A stretch of 64,000 bases of DNA, taken from positions 248,001 through 312,000 of the forward strand of contig NZ_FNUS01000001.1 of assembly GCF_900108025.1 (NCBI RefSeq). Reading direction: 5' to 3'. This DNA comes from Halpernia humi. GTDB taxonomy: Bacteria > Bacteroidota > Bacteroidia > Flavobacteriales > Weeksellaceae. Made by a program: the position numbers and the translations under genes. The notes under the pieces were generated by a model that did not search any database, was not told the origin of the DNA, and saw nothing but the letters and a program-made list of their open reading frames with translations. Shown one piece after another: positions 47,632-56,376 of the stretch. Position 1 is the first letter of the stretch, and every line of letters begins with the position of its first letter.

Positions 47632-48521
47632 TTAAGGTACTGAAATACAGTGATATAGATTTTGTAAAATATACAGGAACTTTGCGAAATTCTGCTCAAT
47701 ATAAATATTCTGCAGAAAAAGATTTTTTAGATATCACTTCAGATAAAAATTGGGATTTATTGGTTTTTGGTAATTATGAAGCGGTTATGCCGTTGCCTTT
47801 TATAAAAAAAATGGGTTTGAAATTTATCGCAAACCCTAAACTTTGCCAGCAAATTGGTATTTTTTCTGAAGAAGATATTGTTGCTAGAAATGATGCTATT
47901 TTAGACTATTTTATTGCAAAATTCAACATTGCTTACTACGCTTTTAATGATACTAATTCTTTCACAAAACCCCTTTTAGAAAGGCGAAATTATCTTATTT
48001 TTCCTAATGATTATGAGAAAGTAAAGCAAAAATATTCTCCGAAAAGAAAAAGAAAATTGCGAATTGATGAAGAAGTGATGCGGCGCGCTCGATTTTCAGA
48101 TTACGTAGAATTTGCAGAGGCGAAAAATTTTATAAGCAAATATTTTGTGGGTGCGGCAAAAGTAAAGGATGAAAAGGCATTTATTGATATTTTTGAACGT
48201 TTGGCTTTAACAAAAAATTTGGCGTTTTATGGTTTTTATCTTGATGATGAATTGATCAATTTAATTGCAATTTATATAGGCTCTCAAAGCGTTGCTCTTC
48301 TCGGTACTTTTAATAATAGAGAATTTATAAAAATAAGTGGTTCTTCTTATATTATAGATAAAGCAATTGAAGCCAACATTCAATCAAAAATATTTGATTT
48401 TGAAGGTAGTGAAGTTCCTTCAATAGAAGAGTTCTTCCGCGGTTTTCGCCCAGAATTGAGATCGTACAAAGTGATTAGAAATAGCAAAATAGATATTGTG
48501 AAAAATTTAATTTTAAGATGA
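47628..48521 (+). CDS. FemAB/GNAT-like acyltransferase
   Basis: A 297-residue protein that looks like a GNAT/FemAB-fold acyltransferase. The first half (about 1-130) and the second (about 140-297) have similar strand-helix patterns; KRKRKLRIDEEV in the middle and FDFEGSEVPSIEEFFRGFRP near the C-terminus match the segment typical of FemAB-like proteins of this phylum (FDFEGS...FxRGFG). Substrate is unknown; candidates are peptidoglycan side chains or lipids, by family. It overlaps radC by four bases, so the two are co-translated. Confidence 0.72.
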   Translation: MIKVLKYSDIDFVKYTGTLRNSAQYKYSAEKDFLDITSDKNWDLLVFGNYEAVMPLPFIKKMGLKFIANPKLCQQIGIFSEEDIVARNDAILDYFIAKFNIAYYAFNDTNSFTKPLLERRNYLIFPNDYEKVKQKYSPKRKRKLRIDEEVMRRARFSDYVEFAEAKNFISKYFVGAAKVKDEKAFIDIFERLALTKNLAFYGFYLDDELINLIAIYIGSQSVALLGTFNNREFIKISGSSYIIDKAIEANIQSKIFDFEGSEVPSIEEFFRGFRPELRSYKVIRNSKIDIVKNLILR

Positions 48522-48695
48522 AAAATTTATATTTTTTTATATTTTAGGTTTATTTTTATTCATATTTTCTTGCGTTTTTTTTGTAAATCGCCTGCGACTA
48601 GTATATTGTATGAAAGTCATTTTAGCACGAATTCATATTTTAAATTCAAACAAAGATTTATTAGTAAAACCTTCTGCTAAAAGATAAAATATCAT

Positions 48696-48703
48696 TATTT
48701 TTG
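48696..48703 (+). promoter_or_regulatory. Predicted -7 box (TATTTTTG) for the 173-aa membrane-anchored protein
   Basis: Exact TAnnTTTG ending 5 bases before the ATG at 48709; a CTG lies 19 bases upstream. Implies a leaderless mRNA. Confidence 0.5.
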
Positions 48704-48708
48704 CACCT

Positions 48709-49230
48709 ATGTTTTTCTCGATAGATTTTTCTAAATATTTTAGTTATGCTTTTGCGTTGATCTTGGCAATTCCATTTTTGATATTGCTTCGTCAATTTGT
48801 GTTTAATTATATTAATTTAAAAAATAAGGAAATTCAACTTTTAAGGTTAAAATCAAATTCAGAGCATAAATTGCAGGCTTACGAGAGAATGACTTTGTTT
48901 TTAGAGCGCTTGAAACCTGCCAATTTGGTTATGAAATTTGATAAAGATCTAAAACCAAATGAATTTATCTTTCTTACAGAAAAAAATATAAACGAAGAAT
49001 TTGAATATAATGCGTCGCAGCAACTTTTTTTAAAACAAACCACCTGGAGTAATGTAGTTTCGGCAAAAACAAGTGTTATTCAGTTGCTTCATAAAACTTA
49101 TGAAGAAATGGCAAATGTGAAAGATTTACAAGATTTTAAAACAGTTTTTCTAATGAAATATGTAGAAGACTCTGATTTTATTTCTGATATTATAAACGAT
49201 ATGCGCAGAGATATTGCGCTTTTAAATTAA
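48709..49230 (+). CDS. Conserved membrane-anchored protein (173 aa)
   Basis: I recognise this only as a protein common in Flavobacteriia; its function is unknown. One hydrophobic helix is at about 10-30 (YFSYAFALILAIPFLILLRQ), and the rest is cytosolic and helical, with KLQAYERMTLFLERLKPANL (about 52-71) the most distinctive segment, followed by EFEYNASQQLFLKQTTW. The gene precedes ppa by 13 bases and is probably the first gene of a two-gene transcript. A role related to pyrophosphate cannot be claimed. Confidence 0.75.
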   Translation: MFFSIDFSKYFSYAFALILAIPFLILLRQFVFNYINLKNKEIQLLRLKSNSEHKLQAYERMTLFLERLKPANLVMKFDKDLKPNEFIFLTEKNINEEFEYNASQQLFLKQTTWSNVVSAKTSVIQLLHKTYEEMANVKDLQDFKTVFLMKYVEDSDFISDIINDMRRDIALLN

Positions 49231-49243
49231 ACAAATAAAAAAA

Positions 49244-49855
49244 ATGATTCCAAATTTTAAAGCCCATCCGTGGCACGGAATTTCAGCGGGCCAAAATGCA
49301 CCAGAAGTGGTTCAAGTTTATGTAGAAATTGTGCCTTCAGATACCATAAAATACGAAGTTGACAAAGAAAGTGGTTACTTAAAAATCGATAGACCACAAA
49401 AATTTTCAAATATAATACCCGCATTATACGGTTTTATACCAAGAACATATTGTGATGAAGGTGTAAAGAAATTAGCCGTTGAAAGCGGTTCTGAAGATGT
49501 TTCTTCTGGCGATCATGATCCTTTAGATATTTTGGTATTGAGTTCGCACAACATTCATGCGGGGAATTTTTTAATGGATGCCATTCCGATTGGTGGCTTT
49601 AAAATGATTGATAAAGGTGAGGCAGATGATAAAATTGTGGCAGTGATGGTAGGCGATCAATCTTACGGGCATTTCCGCGATATTTCAGAATTACCAGCGG
49701 CGGAAATCAACCGATTGCAGCATTATTTTTTGACTTACAAAAATTTACCAACCGAAACTTCAAAATGTAGAATTGATTTGGTTTATGGTGCAGATCATGC
49801 TAGAGAAGTGGTTGTTGCTTCCCAGAAAGATTATGCAGCGAGATTTGGAGGGTAA
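49244..49855 (+). CDS. ppa: Soluble inorganic pyrophosphatase
   Basis: Hydrolyses pyrophosphate to phosphate in the cytosol, driving biosynthesis. The 203-residue family I enzyme has IIPALYGFIPRTYCDEG near its start and the metal site DHDPLDILV, where the Asp residues bind magnesium; KGEADDKIVAV is the later Asp pair. It is followed by a 12-bp-stem terminator and, 376 bases on, by a membrane-bound ion-pumping pyrophosphatase, so two pyrophosphate-hydrolysing enzymes are neighbours. Confidence 0.96.
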   Translation: MIPNFKAHPWHGISAGQNAPEVVQVYVEIVPSDTIKYEVDKESGYLKIDRPQKFSNIIPALYGFIPRTYCDEGVKKLAVESGSEDVSSGDHDPLDILVLSSHNIHAGNFLMDAIPIGGFKMIDKGEADDKIVAVMVGDQSYGHFRDISELPAAEINRLQHYFLTYKNLPTETSKCRIDLVYGADHAREVVVASQKDYAARFGG

Positions 49856-49875
49856 TTTTTTTAAAATTAAAATAG

Positions 49876-49909
49876 AGAAGCCAACTTTTTTTTGAAGTTG
49901 GCTTCTTTG
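49876..49909 (+). terminator. Terminator of ppa
   Basis: Stem AGAAGCCAACTT / AAGTTGGCTTCT with a seven-base T/G loop, followed by a short T-rich tail. Confidence 0.8.
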
Positions 49910-50193
49910 TTATAAATATCTTTCCTGTTTTTGCGGTTAATAAATCAATCAAAATTCATCATCAAAAAGATCGTAAATAATTCAATAATTTCTTGCTTTT
50001 ATTTTTTGAAGCCAATTGGTCGTTGTTCTTTTGGTAAAATAATGATGGCTAATTTTATATTTGAATAAAAAGAATCAATTGTTTTAATAATTTTTAAATT
50101 GCTTTTTTGCTTAAGTTTAAAGAATAGATTTAAAGATTTACTCAAAATATTTATCTTTTTTTATATAATAGATTTTGTTTGCTCGAAATTTTC
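49910..50193. other. AT-rich leader region before the membrane pyrophosphatase
   Basis: No gene, repeat or recognisable riboswitch is visible. The only signal is the promoter-like box at its right end. Confidence 0.4.
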
Positions 50194-50201
50194 TATATTT
50201 A
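50194..50201 (+). promoter_or_regulatory. Predicted -7 box (TATATTTA) for the membrane pyrophosphatase
   Basis: One mismatch to TAnnTTTG, 30 bases before the ATG, with a TTG (50175-50177) 16 bases upstream of the box. Confidence 0.4.
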
Positions 50202-50231
50202 GCACCAATTTAACAAAAACTTATTTAAACT

Positions 50232-52958
50232 ATGAACTATTTATTTTACTTAGTACCAGTGTTTGGTATTATAGCTTTAATTTACACTTTTATCCAAAGC
50301 AATTGGGTTACAAAACAGGACGCTGGAGACGGAAAAATGAAGGAAATTAGCGGCTATATTGCAGACGGAGCAATGGCTTTTCTAAAATCTGAATACAAAG
50401 TATTAAGTTATTTCGTTGTAATTGTTGCTATTCTTTTGGGGATTATGGGGTATTCTAATGAAAACTCTAGTTGGACTATCGCTATTTCTTTTATTGTAGG
50501 CGGTGTGTTTTCTGCAACAGCAGGATTTATTGGGATGAAAATCGCTACAAAATCTAATGTTAGAACGGCGCAAGCTGCAAAAACATCTTTATCAAAAGCT
50601 TTAAAAGTTTCATTTACAGGAGGTAGTGTGATGGGACTTGGCGTAGCAGGTTTAGCAGTTTTGGGTTTAGGTTCGCTTTTTATAATTATTAAACAAATAT
50701 TTGCGCCAGATGCTTTGGTAAGTTCTCACGAAATGGAAAAAACCATTGAGATTCTTACAGGGTTTTCTTTAGGTGCAGAATCTATCGCACTATTCGCGAG
50801 AGTTGGTGGCGGAATTTATACAAAAGCCGCCGATGTTGGCGCAGATTTAGTCGGAAAAGTTGAAGCGGGAATTCCTGAAGATGACCCAAGAAATCCTGCA
50901 ACAATCGCAGATAACGTGGGAGATAATGTAGGAGATGTTGCCGGAATGGGCGCCGATTTATTCGGTTCTTATGTGGCGACAGTTTTAGCCACAATGGTTT
51001 TGGGACGTGAGACCGTTTCTGCTGATAATTTTGGTGGTTTTGCACCAATTTTATTACCAATGTTAATAGCCGGAACAGGTATTATTTTCTCAATTATTGG
51101 AACATTTTTCGTAAAGATATCCGAAAGTGTAGGTTTAAGTACACAAAAAGTTCAAAATGCATTAAATCTTGGAAACTGGGGAAGTATTGTTATTACTGCG
51201 TTTGCTTCTTTCTTTCTGGTAAATTATTTATTGCCAGATCATATGGAATTGCGTGGTCATGAGTTTTCTAAAATGGGTGTATTTGGCGCTATCATAGTTG
51301 GTTTAATCGTAGGAACTTTAATGAGTGTAATTACAGAATTTTATACCGCGATGGGCAAAAGACCTGTTCAAAGTATTGTTAATCAATCTTCAACTGGCCA
51401 TGCTACAAATATTATTGGTGGTTTGGCAGTTGGTATGGAATCTACTTTTCTTCCAATCTTGGTTTTAGCAGGAGGAATTTTAGGTTCTTATTTTTTTGCA
51501 GGACTTTACGGCGTTGCAATTGCAGCAGCTGGAATGATGGCAACTACAGCAATGCAATTGGCCATTGATGCTTTTGGCCCTATTGCAGATAACGCTGGTG
51601 GAATTGCAGAAATGTGCGAACTTCCTGCAGAAGTGCGAGAAAGAACAGATATTTTAGATGCCGTTGGAAACACAACTGCAGCAACCGGAAAAGGTTTTGC
51701 TATTGCTTCCGCAGCATTAACTGCTTTGGCTTTATTCGCAGCTTTCGTCGGTATTGCAGGAATTGACAGTATTGATATTTATAGAGCGGATGTTTTAGCC
51801 GGATTATTTGTAGGTGCAATGATTCCATTTATATTTTCATCTTTGGCGATTAGAGCAGTTGGCGAAGCGGCGATGGCAATGGTAGAAGAAGTTCGTCGTC
51901 AGTTTAGAGATATTCCTGGTATTTTAGAAGGAACAGGAAAACCAGAATATGAAAAATGTGTAGCCATTTCTACAAACGCATCCATTAAAAAAATGCTTTT
52001 GCCTGGTGCAATTACGATTATTTCTCCAATTATTGTTGGTTTTGTTTTCGGCCCTGAAGTTTTAGGGGGATTTTTGGCAGGTGCAACTGTTAGTGGTGTT
52101 TTAATGGGAATTTTTCAAAATAATGCAGGTGGCGCTTGGGATAATGCGAAAAAATCTTTTGAGAAAGGAGCGGATATCAAAGGTGAAATCCATTACAAAG
52201 GTTCCGAGCCGCACAAGGCTTCTGTAACTGGTGATACTGTGGGAGATCCATTTAAAGATACTTCTGGTCCATCTATGAATATTTTAATTAAATTAATGTC
52301 TATCGTTTCTTTAGTAATCGCACCAACACTTCTAAAGGTTCACGGTGATTCTATCAAAAAAGAAAGACACGAAAAGATAGATAATTTACAGAAAATGGAA
52401 GCATCATACGCTTCGCCAGTTGCTTCAACCGAAAGCAACAACGATGAAAAATTAGGAAAACTAAACGCAGACGGAGATTTCGTTTACAATCTTGGTTCTA
52501 TGATGGATTATAAACTTCCAAATAATGAAACCATAAATGTTGGCGAAAATAGTGAATTGGCAATGCTTGCAAAAGACATCGAGCAAAAAGATGAAAGCCT
52601 TTTAGATAAAACGCACTGGTTTACGATCCAAAATTTGTATTTTAAAACTGGTGAAAATACTTTGAAAGAAGGTTCCCAAGTTCAGTTGGAAAATCTTGCA
52701 AAAATAATGAAGGCCTACCCAACATTAAAATTAAAATTAGGCGGATATACAGATAATACAGGTTCTGATGACACCAATAAAACTTTATCAAATCTTCGTG
52801 CTTCTACCGCGAAATCAGAACTTATAAAATTGGGGATTTCTGAAGATAGAATTGAATCTGAAGGCTTTGGCTCACAGCACCCAGTTTGTGAAGCAAATGA
52901 TACAGAAGAATGCCGAGCGCAAAACAGAAGAATTGATGTTCGTGTTTTGAGTTTATAA
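50232..52958 (+). CDS. hppA: Membrane ion-translocating pyrophosphatase with C-terminal OmpA-like domain
   Basis: Couples pyrophosphate hydrolysis to pumping of H+ or Na+ across the inner membrane. Residues 1-705 are a membrane pyrophosphatase of about 16 helices: [11 protein letters not shown] at 201-211, then [20 protein letters not shown] with the catalytic Asp cluster. The [10 protein letters not shown] segment, with Ala where K+-independent enzymes have Lys, points to the K+-dependent class. After the last helix (about 683-702) a linker leads to an OmpA-like peptidoglycan-binding domain at 802-908 ([42 protein letters not shown]). Pump C-termini are periplasmic, so the domain could bind the cell wall. 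A strong terminator follows. Confidence 0.95.
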   Translation: MNYLFYLVPVFGIIALIYTFIQSNWVTKQDAGDGKMKEISGYIADGAMAFLKSEYKVLSYFVVIVAILLGIMGYSNENSSWTIAISFIVGGVFSATAGFIGMKIATKSNVRTAQAAKTSLSKALKVSFTGGSVMGLGVAGLAVLGLGSLFIIIKQIFAPDALVSSHEMEKTIEILTGFSLGAESIALFARVGGGIYTKAADVGADLVGKVEAGIPEDDPRNPATIADNVGDNVGDVAGMGADLFGSYVATVLATMVLGRETVSADNFGGFAPILLPMLIAGTGIIFSIIGTFFVKISESVGLSTQKVQNALNLGNWGSIVITAFASFFLVNYLLPDHMELRGHEFSKMGVFGAIIVGLIVGTLMSVITEFYTAMGKRPVQSIVNQSSTGHATNIIGGLAVGMESTFLPILVLAGGILGSYFFAGLYGVAIAAAGMMATTAMQLAIDAFGPIADNAGGIAEMCELPAEVRERTDILDAVGNTTAATGKGFAIASAALTALALFAAFVGIAGIDSIDIYRADVLAGLFVGAMIPFIFSSLAIRAVGEAAMAMVEEVRRQFRDIPGILEGTGKPEYEKCVAISTNASIKKMLLPGAITIISPIIVGFVFGPEVLGGFLAGATVSGVLMGIFQNNAGGAWDNAKKSFEKGADIKGEIHYKGSEPHKASVTGDTVGDPFKDTSGPSMNILIKLMSIVSLVIAPTLLKVHGDSIKKERHEKIDNLQKMEASYASPVASTESNNDEKLGKLNADGDFVYNLGSMMDYKLPNNETINVGENSELAMLAKDIEQKDESLLDKTHWFTIQNLYFKTGENTLKEGSQVQLENLAKIMKAYPTLKLKLGGYTDNTGSDDTNKTLSNLRASTAKSELIKLGISEDRIESEGFGSQHPVCEANDTEECRAQNRRIDVRVLSL

Positions 52959-52977
52959 AATGGTATAGAAATATTTA

Positions 52978-53013
52978 AAAAAAGCCTTCTGATTTTTCAG
53001 AAGGCTTTTTTTT
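52978..53013 (+). terminator. Terminator of the membrane pyrophosphatase
   Basis: Perfect stem AAGCCTTCTGA / TCAGAAGGCTT with a TTTT loop and an eight-T run. Confidence 0.9.
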
Positions 53014-53222
53014 CTCACAATATTTAGCCTAATTTTTCCCAAATTTAGACTTAACGCTCCGTGCGTTTGCAGAAAAGTAAATACCAAATAAAAATGCTAT
53101 TTAAGAACACTATATTTTAAATTAGATTTAAAATTAAAATAATCTACGCAATTCCTTTTTGAAAGATAAATTTAAAATCTTTGGTTTTGCTTTTTTTTAT
53201 AAATGTAAGAAAATCCAAACGT

Positions 53223-54293
53223 TTATTGAAAAGTCTTCGTCACACTTGTTTTGTAATTTCTTAAAATAAAATCTAAAAGCGTTTCAATAATCTCGCCCAT
53301 AGATTCGCATTTTTTCAATTTGTTATCTTGCAAAACAGCATAAATTTGATCTCTTAATTGAACCATTTTTTCATAAGGCGCAATCTTATCTTTTTTCATT
53401 ATTTCAATTAATTTATTCAATCTTCTAGAGCCTACTAACATCCGTTTCGCCATCAAAGCGCGCTCTTCATGTTGGTATTGTTTGATAGAAGACTCGTTCA
53501 AATGTTCTGTCACAAACTTTACATACTCTAGATTTTCACGAAAAAATTGGGGTTTATACAGATTTATTTTCCCCTCATAACTTTGTTGGTCAAAATCTAT
53601 ACTGCGAATTCTATATTGCATTTGGTCAAAATCTGGTGTTAAAACAATGACAAAATTATAGGCTCGTTGGTCGCCTAATAATCGTAGGAAGCAGCGTTCA
53701 TTAAACTTTACGAATTCTTTCGCCAGCCTTATTTTATTTGTGTTTTCATCTAAATAGCGTTCTAAAAAAACATCACCCGGAATGCCAGAAATATGTTCTT
53801 CTACCAAAGTATCTTCATAAACCAAAAAATTAATTCGGTTTGGAGATAGGATATATTCAATCTCCAAACCATAAATACGCGAGGCATCGGCTTTTTTGAT
53901 GTAAAAATAATCGTGGTTATCGTTGTATTGGTTTTTTATTTTAATCCTAAACGGATGAGAATTTCCGAAAGTGCAATAATCCACACTATCAACAAATAAA
54001 TGATCGGTGCCTTCATAATCTCCATCAGAACTCAAACGCGAATATATTTTCTTTAAATTAAGGTGAATTTCGCTCATTTCTTGCGGGCCATAAATCACAC
54101 CTTGCCACAAAGTATCATTTTCGTCCTTATCCAAAATGGGATAATTATCGACATAGCGCAACAAATCATCATATACAACAGGCGATTTAAAGGCGCGTTC
54201 AAAACATTTTAGATACTCTAAAAGATCTTCATTTATCGGATAACTTGGTTTTCTTTTAGAAATTTTTATATCATTTTGAGATTCAATTTTCAT
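53223..54293 (-). CDS. Conserved protein with kinase-like fold signature
   Basis: A 356-residue soluble protein without a named family. Several features line up with protein-kinase/aminoglycoside-kinase folds in order: a strand with Lys133 (YFYIKKADASRIY), a Glu at 144 (GLEIEYIL), a hinge-like LVEEHISGIPGD at 163-174, LGDQRAYN with Asp208 and Asn213 (like HxDxxxxN), and SIDFDQQ with the DFD metal-binding motif at 233-235. I infer an ATP-dependent phosphotransferase of unknown substrate; there is no close known family in my memory. It is transcribed alone from a spacious region and appears intact. The neighbouring pyrophosphatase gene is convergent. Confidence 0.7.
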   Translation of the reverse strand: MKIESQNDIKISKRKPSYPINEDLLEYLKCFERAFKSPVVYDDLLRYVDNYPILDKDENDTLWQGVIYGPQEMSEIHLNLKKIYSRLSSDGDYEGTDHLFVDSVDYCTFGNSHPFRIKIKNQYNDNHDYFYIKKADASRIYGLEIEYILSPNRINFLVYEDTLVEEHISGIPGDVFLERYLDENTNKIRLAKEFVKFNERCFLRLLGDQRAYNFVIVLTPDFDQMQYRIRSIDFDQQSYEGKINLYKPQFFRENLEYVKFVTEHLNESSIKQYQHEERALMAKRMLVGSRRLNKLIEIMKKDKIAPYEKMVQLRDQIYAVLQDNKLKKCESMGEIIETLLDFILRNYKTSVTKTFQ

Positions 54294-54616
54294 ATGTGAT
54301 TATTTATCGTATTCAAAGGGCATGTTCAGACGCCTAAATTCATAATTTTTATTTGAAATTTGCAAATGACAATTTATTTAAAATAACAATTAAGTTTAAA
54401 AGTACAATTTAAAAAATAAAATTTTGAGAAACCACTTTTAAGTATTGAAATCCGTTTTCTTTCATTTATTATCTTGCTTTAAATATATTTGTTTTTATAA
54501 AAATGATTGGCTCTTTAACTTCAAAGATTCTGAAAAAAAACCAAAAAGAAATATTTAATTTTCGGCGTAAAGTACATTTTATTGTTCTGTTTAAAAATAA
54601 TTAGCATTTTTGCAAC
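54294..54616. other. AT-rich intergenic stretch (323 bp) before the TrmH gene
   Basis: Divergent region between the kinase-like gene and trmH. It is very AT-rich, with no visible gene, repeat or operator other than the trmH promoter elements at its right end. Confidence 0.5.
54582..54612 (+). promoter_or_regulatory. Predicted promoter of the TrmH-like gene
   Basis: TTG at 54582-54584 and CATTTTTG (one mismatch to TAnnTTTG) at 54605-54612, spacing 20 bases, which is the expected -33/-7 architecture. The box ends 4 bases before the ATG, implying a leaderless mRNA. Confidence 0.6.
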
Positions 54617-55153
54617 ATGACTTTCAAGCAAGAAACCTACAATTATTTAAAACAATTTCTCACAGATTCTCGATTCGCAAAGATTGAAAAATTTGCTTTA
54701 GAAAGTACAGATTTTGTTTTGCCCGTGATGGAAGATATTTTTCAATTTCGCAATGCCGCAGCAATAGTTCGTTCTGCCGAAGCCTGTGGTTTTCATAAAA
54801 TTGTGGCTTTAGAAAACGATCATATTTTTAACCCAAATTTAAAAGTCACGAAAGGCGCAGAAAATTGGGTAGAAGTAAAAAAAATGGCTTGTAATTTAGA
54901 AACTTTGCAGAAAATAAAAGAAGAGAATTATAAAATTGTAGCAGTTTCACCTGAAAAAAACGCAAAAAGTTTAGCAGATTTTAAAATTCAAGAACCAATT
55001 TCTTTGATTTTCGGGACAGAAAAAGAAGGCGTAACGGAAGAGATTTTAAATTTCGCTGACGAAACTTTAGCCATTCCGATGTATGGTTTTACTGAAAGTT
55101 TTAATGTTTCTGTGGCGGCAGCAATTTGCTTTTATGATTTGCGCCAAAAGTAA
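54617..55153 (+). CDS. TrmH/SpoU-type RNA methyltransferase, C-terminus cut by an in-frame stop
   Basis: A SPOUT 2'-O-ribose RNA methyltransferase. All three family motifs are present: FRNAAAIVRSAEACGF (44-59), IFGTEKEG (131-138) and IPMYGFTESFNVSVAAA (153-169), the last forming the SAM-binding knot. The chain ends after LRQK at residue 178 in TAA (55151-55153). The same frame then continues open for 41 codons to a TAG at 55279, encoding LDFKLPEEKLLDLKIRWAVN, a sequence like the missing C-terminal helices. The gene is therefore probably about 220 residues long ancestrally and truncated by one base change. Activity of the short form is uncertain. Confidence 0.88.
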   Translation: MTFKQETYNYLKQFLTDSRFAKIEKFALESTDFVLPVMEDIFQFRNAAAIVRSAEACGFHKIVALENDHIFNPNLKVTKGAENWVEVKKMACNLETLQKIKEENYKIVAVSPEKNAKSLADFKIQEPISLIFGTEKEGVTEEILNFADETLAIPMYGFTESFNVSVAAAICFYDLRQK

Positions 55154-55279
55154 GAAAATTCAAAACTAGATTTTAAATTGCCCGAAGAAAAATTATTAGA
55201 TTTAAAAATTCGTTGGGCGGTAAATTCTTTGCAAAGTGGTGAGGCTATTTTGAATAAATTTTTAAAAGAAAACGCTTAG
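55154..55279 (+). pseudogene. Severed C-terminal part of the TrmH-like gene
   Basis: In the same frame as the upstream gene, 41 codons follow the TAA before a TAG at 55277-55279, six bases from the stop of the convergent neighbour. The peptide contains KLPEEKLLDLKIRWAVNSLQ then SGEAILNKFL, the RWAxxSxxSGExIL pattern of C-terminal tRNA-binding helices. It has no start codon of its own. If TAA were a sense codon (AAA, GAA or CAA) the two parts would form one protein. Confidence 0.75.
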
Positions 55280-55285
55280 TTTAAG

Positions 55286-56170
55286 TTATTTAAAAAAATT
55301 AGGCGTCAAACTTTCTAACGGGAAAACCGCTCCAATTCTAATTTGATTGTACGGGAAATACCGAATTCCATTTTGATATTGAATGAAATACCTATTTTTT
55401 TTACCTTTGAAATTTAATTTTGAAGCAAAAACAATCGGTTTATCACCATAATCTGGGACGCGTGTAATCCATCCATTGTAGCCAGAAATTGTATTTTCCC
55501 AAGATATATTTTTCTTTTTCAAAATTAATTTTAAACCATACATCAAAGCATCATCTTGCACGTTTAGATTGGGTGTTTGCACGTCCCAAGAGTAAAAGCC
55601 GGCATCTGCAACCAATCTTATTTCATTTAAAAAAGCATTTTTTAAAATAAAACTTTTTCCCAGTTCTGCATCAAAATAATAACCTGCAGTATTGAAAAAA
55701 CGTCTGTTTTTGTAATCGCTTCCCGAAGCCGTTTTTAAAGTAGCATTTAAAATTAAATTGAGTGCTTTTTCTTTATTATTTAAAAGAGAAATTCTAGTTT
55801 GGATGTAAACGTCGCCCGCTGCAAAACCAGAATTTTTCTGCATGCCTCGTCGGTCTTTTATAGCGTATGTCACTTCATAATATTCCGCTGGAACTGCCCA
55901 AAATTTTAAGGAAACTTTTTCAGAAATTAGTGGTATTTCTACTTTTACATAAGAATTAACGGTTTTATCACCAAAGCCAAAATAATAGTCGCCGTAAACC
56001 GAAAGTTCAGTAAATTTTGGAATTGTGGCATCCGTGAAATCTGGAACCGGATTTGAGTTTGGCCCAAAGTAATTGGTGGTTAAATTCAATAATTTTTGGC
56101 AAGAAAAAAGACTGCAAAAAAGGAAATTGATTAAGAAAAATAATTTAAGAAATGAGGAATGTTTTGACAT
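55286..56170 (-). CDS. Predicted outer-membrane beta-barrel protein
   Basis: A 294-residue exported protein with a signal peptide (about 1-24; FLFCSLFSC). The mature part alternates hydrophobic and polar residues in strands (SVYGDYYFGFGDKTVNSYVK, YFIQYQNGIRYFPYNQIRIG) with Tyr/Phe-rich girdles and ends in a C-terminal aromatic (PNFFK). I do not recognise a named family; the pattern suggests a 10-12-strand outer-membrane barrel. It lies on the opposite strand to the TrmH gene, convergent by six bases, and has an exact TAAATTTG box 11 bases upstream of its ATG. Confidence 0.75.
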   Translation of the reverse strand: MSKHSSFLKLFFLINFLFCSLFSCQKLLNLTTNYFGPNSNPVPDFTDATIPKFTELSVYGDYYFGFGDKTVNSYVKVEIPLISEKVSLKFWAVPAEYYEVTYAIKDRRGMQKNSGFAAGDVYIQTRISLLNNKEKALNLILNATLKTASGSDYKNRRFFNTAGYYFDAELGKSFILKNAFLNEIRLVADAGFYSWDVQTPNLNVQDDALMYGLKLILKKKNISWENTISGYNGWITRVPDYGDKPIVFASKLNFKGKKNRYFIQYQNGIRYFPYNQIRIGAVFPLESLTPNFFK

Positions 56171-56181
56171 TAATTTTTTTT

Positions 56182-56189
56182 CAAATTTA
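56182..56189 (-). promoter_or_regulatory. Predicted -7 box (TAAATTTG) for the outer-membrane protein gene
   Basis: Exact TAnnTTTG on the minus strand, 11 bases before the ATG at 56170. Confidence 0.5.
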
Positions 56190-56330
56190 AAAGATTTAAT
56201 GTGAATTATTCGGTTATTATGAATTAATTTATATTGAATATAACTCGCCGCTTGCTTTTTTGAGATGTTTTTTTACGAATTAAGAAATAAATTCAAAAAC
56301 CACCCCGACTTTTTTCTTCGAAAAAACCCA

Positions 56331-56347
56331 CCCCTCCAAAGGAGGGG
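56331..56347. repeat. Short CCCCTCC hairpin repeat
   Basis: CCCCTCC (56331-56337), AAA loop, GGAGGGG (56341-56347) is a perfect 7-bp-arm hairpin, preceded by ACCCAC and followed by AATTTT. It lies just downstream of the minus-strand rsmE stop and could take part in its termination; it looks like a dispersed intergenic repeat I recall from related genomes. Confidence 0.65.
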
Positions 56348-56376
56348 AATTTTGCAGGCTAATCACGACTCAAAAA

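Noticed and set aside
50099-50350. 83-codon open frame before the membrane pyrophosphatase
   Set aside because: It overlaps the real start of hppA in another frame and the rest is AT-rich promoter sequence.
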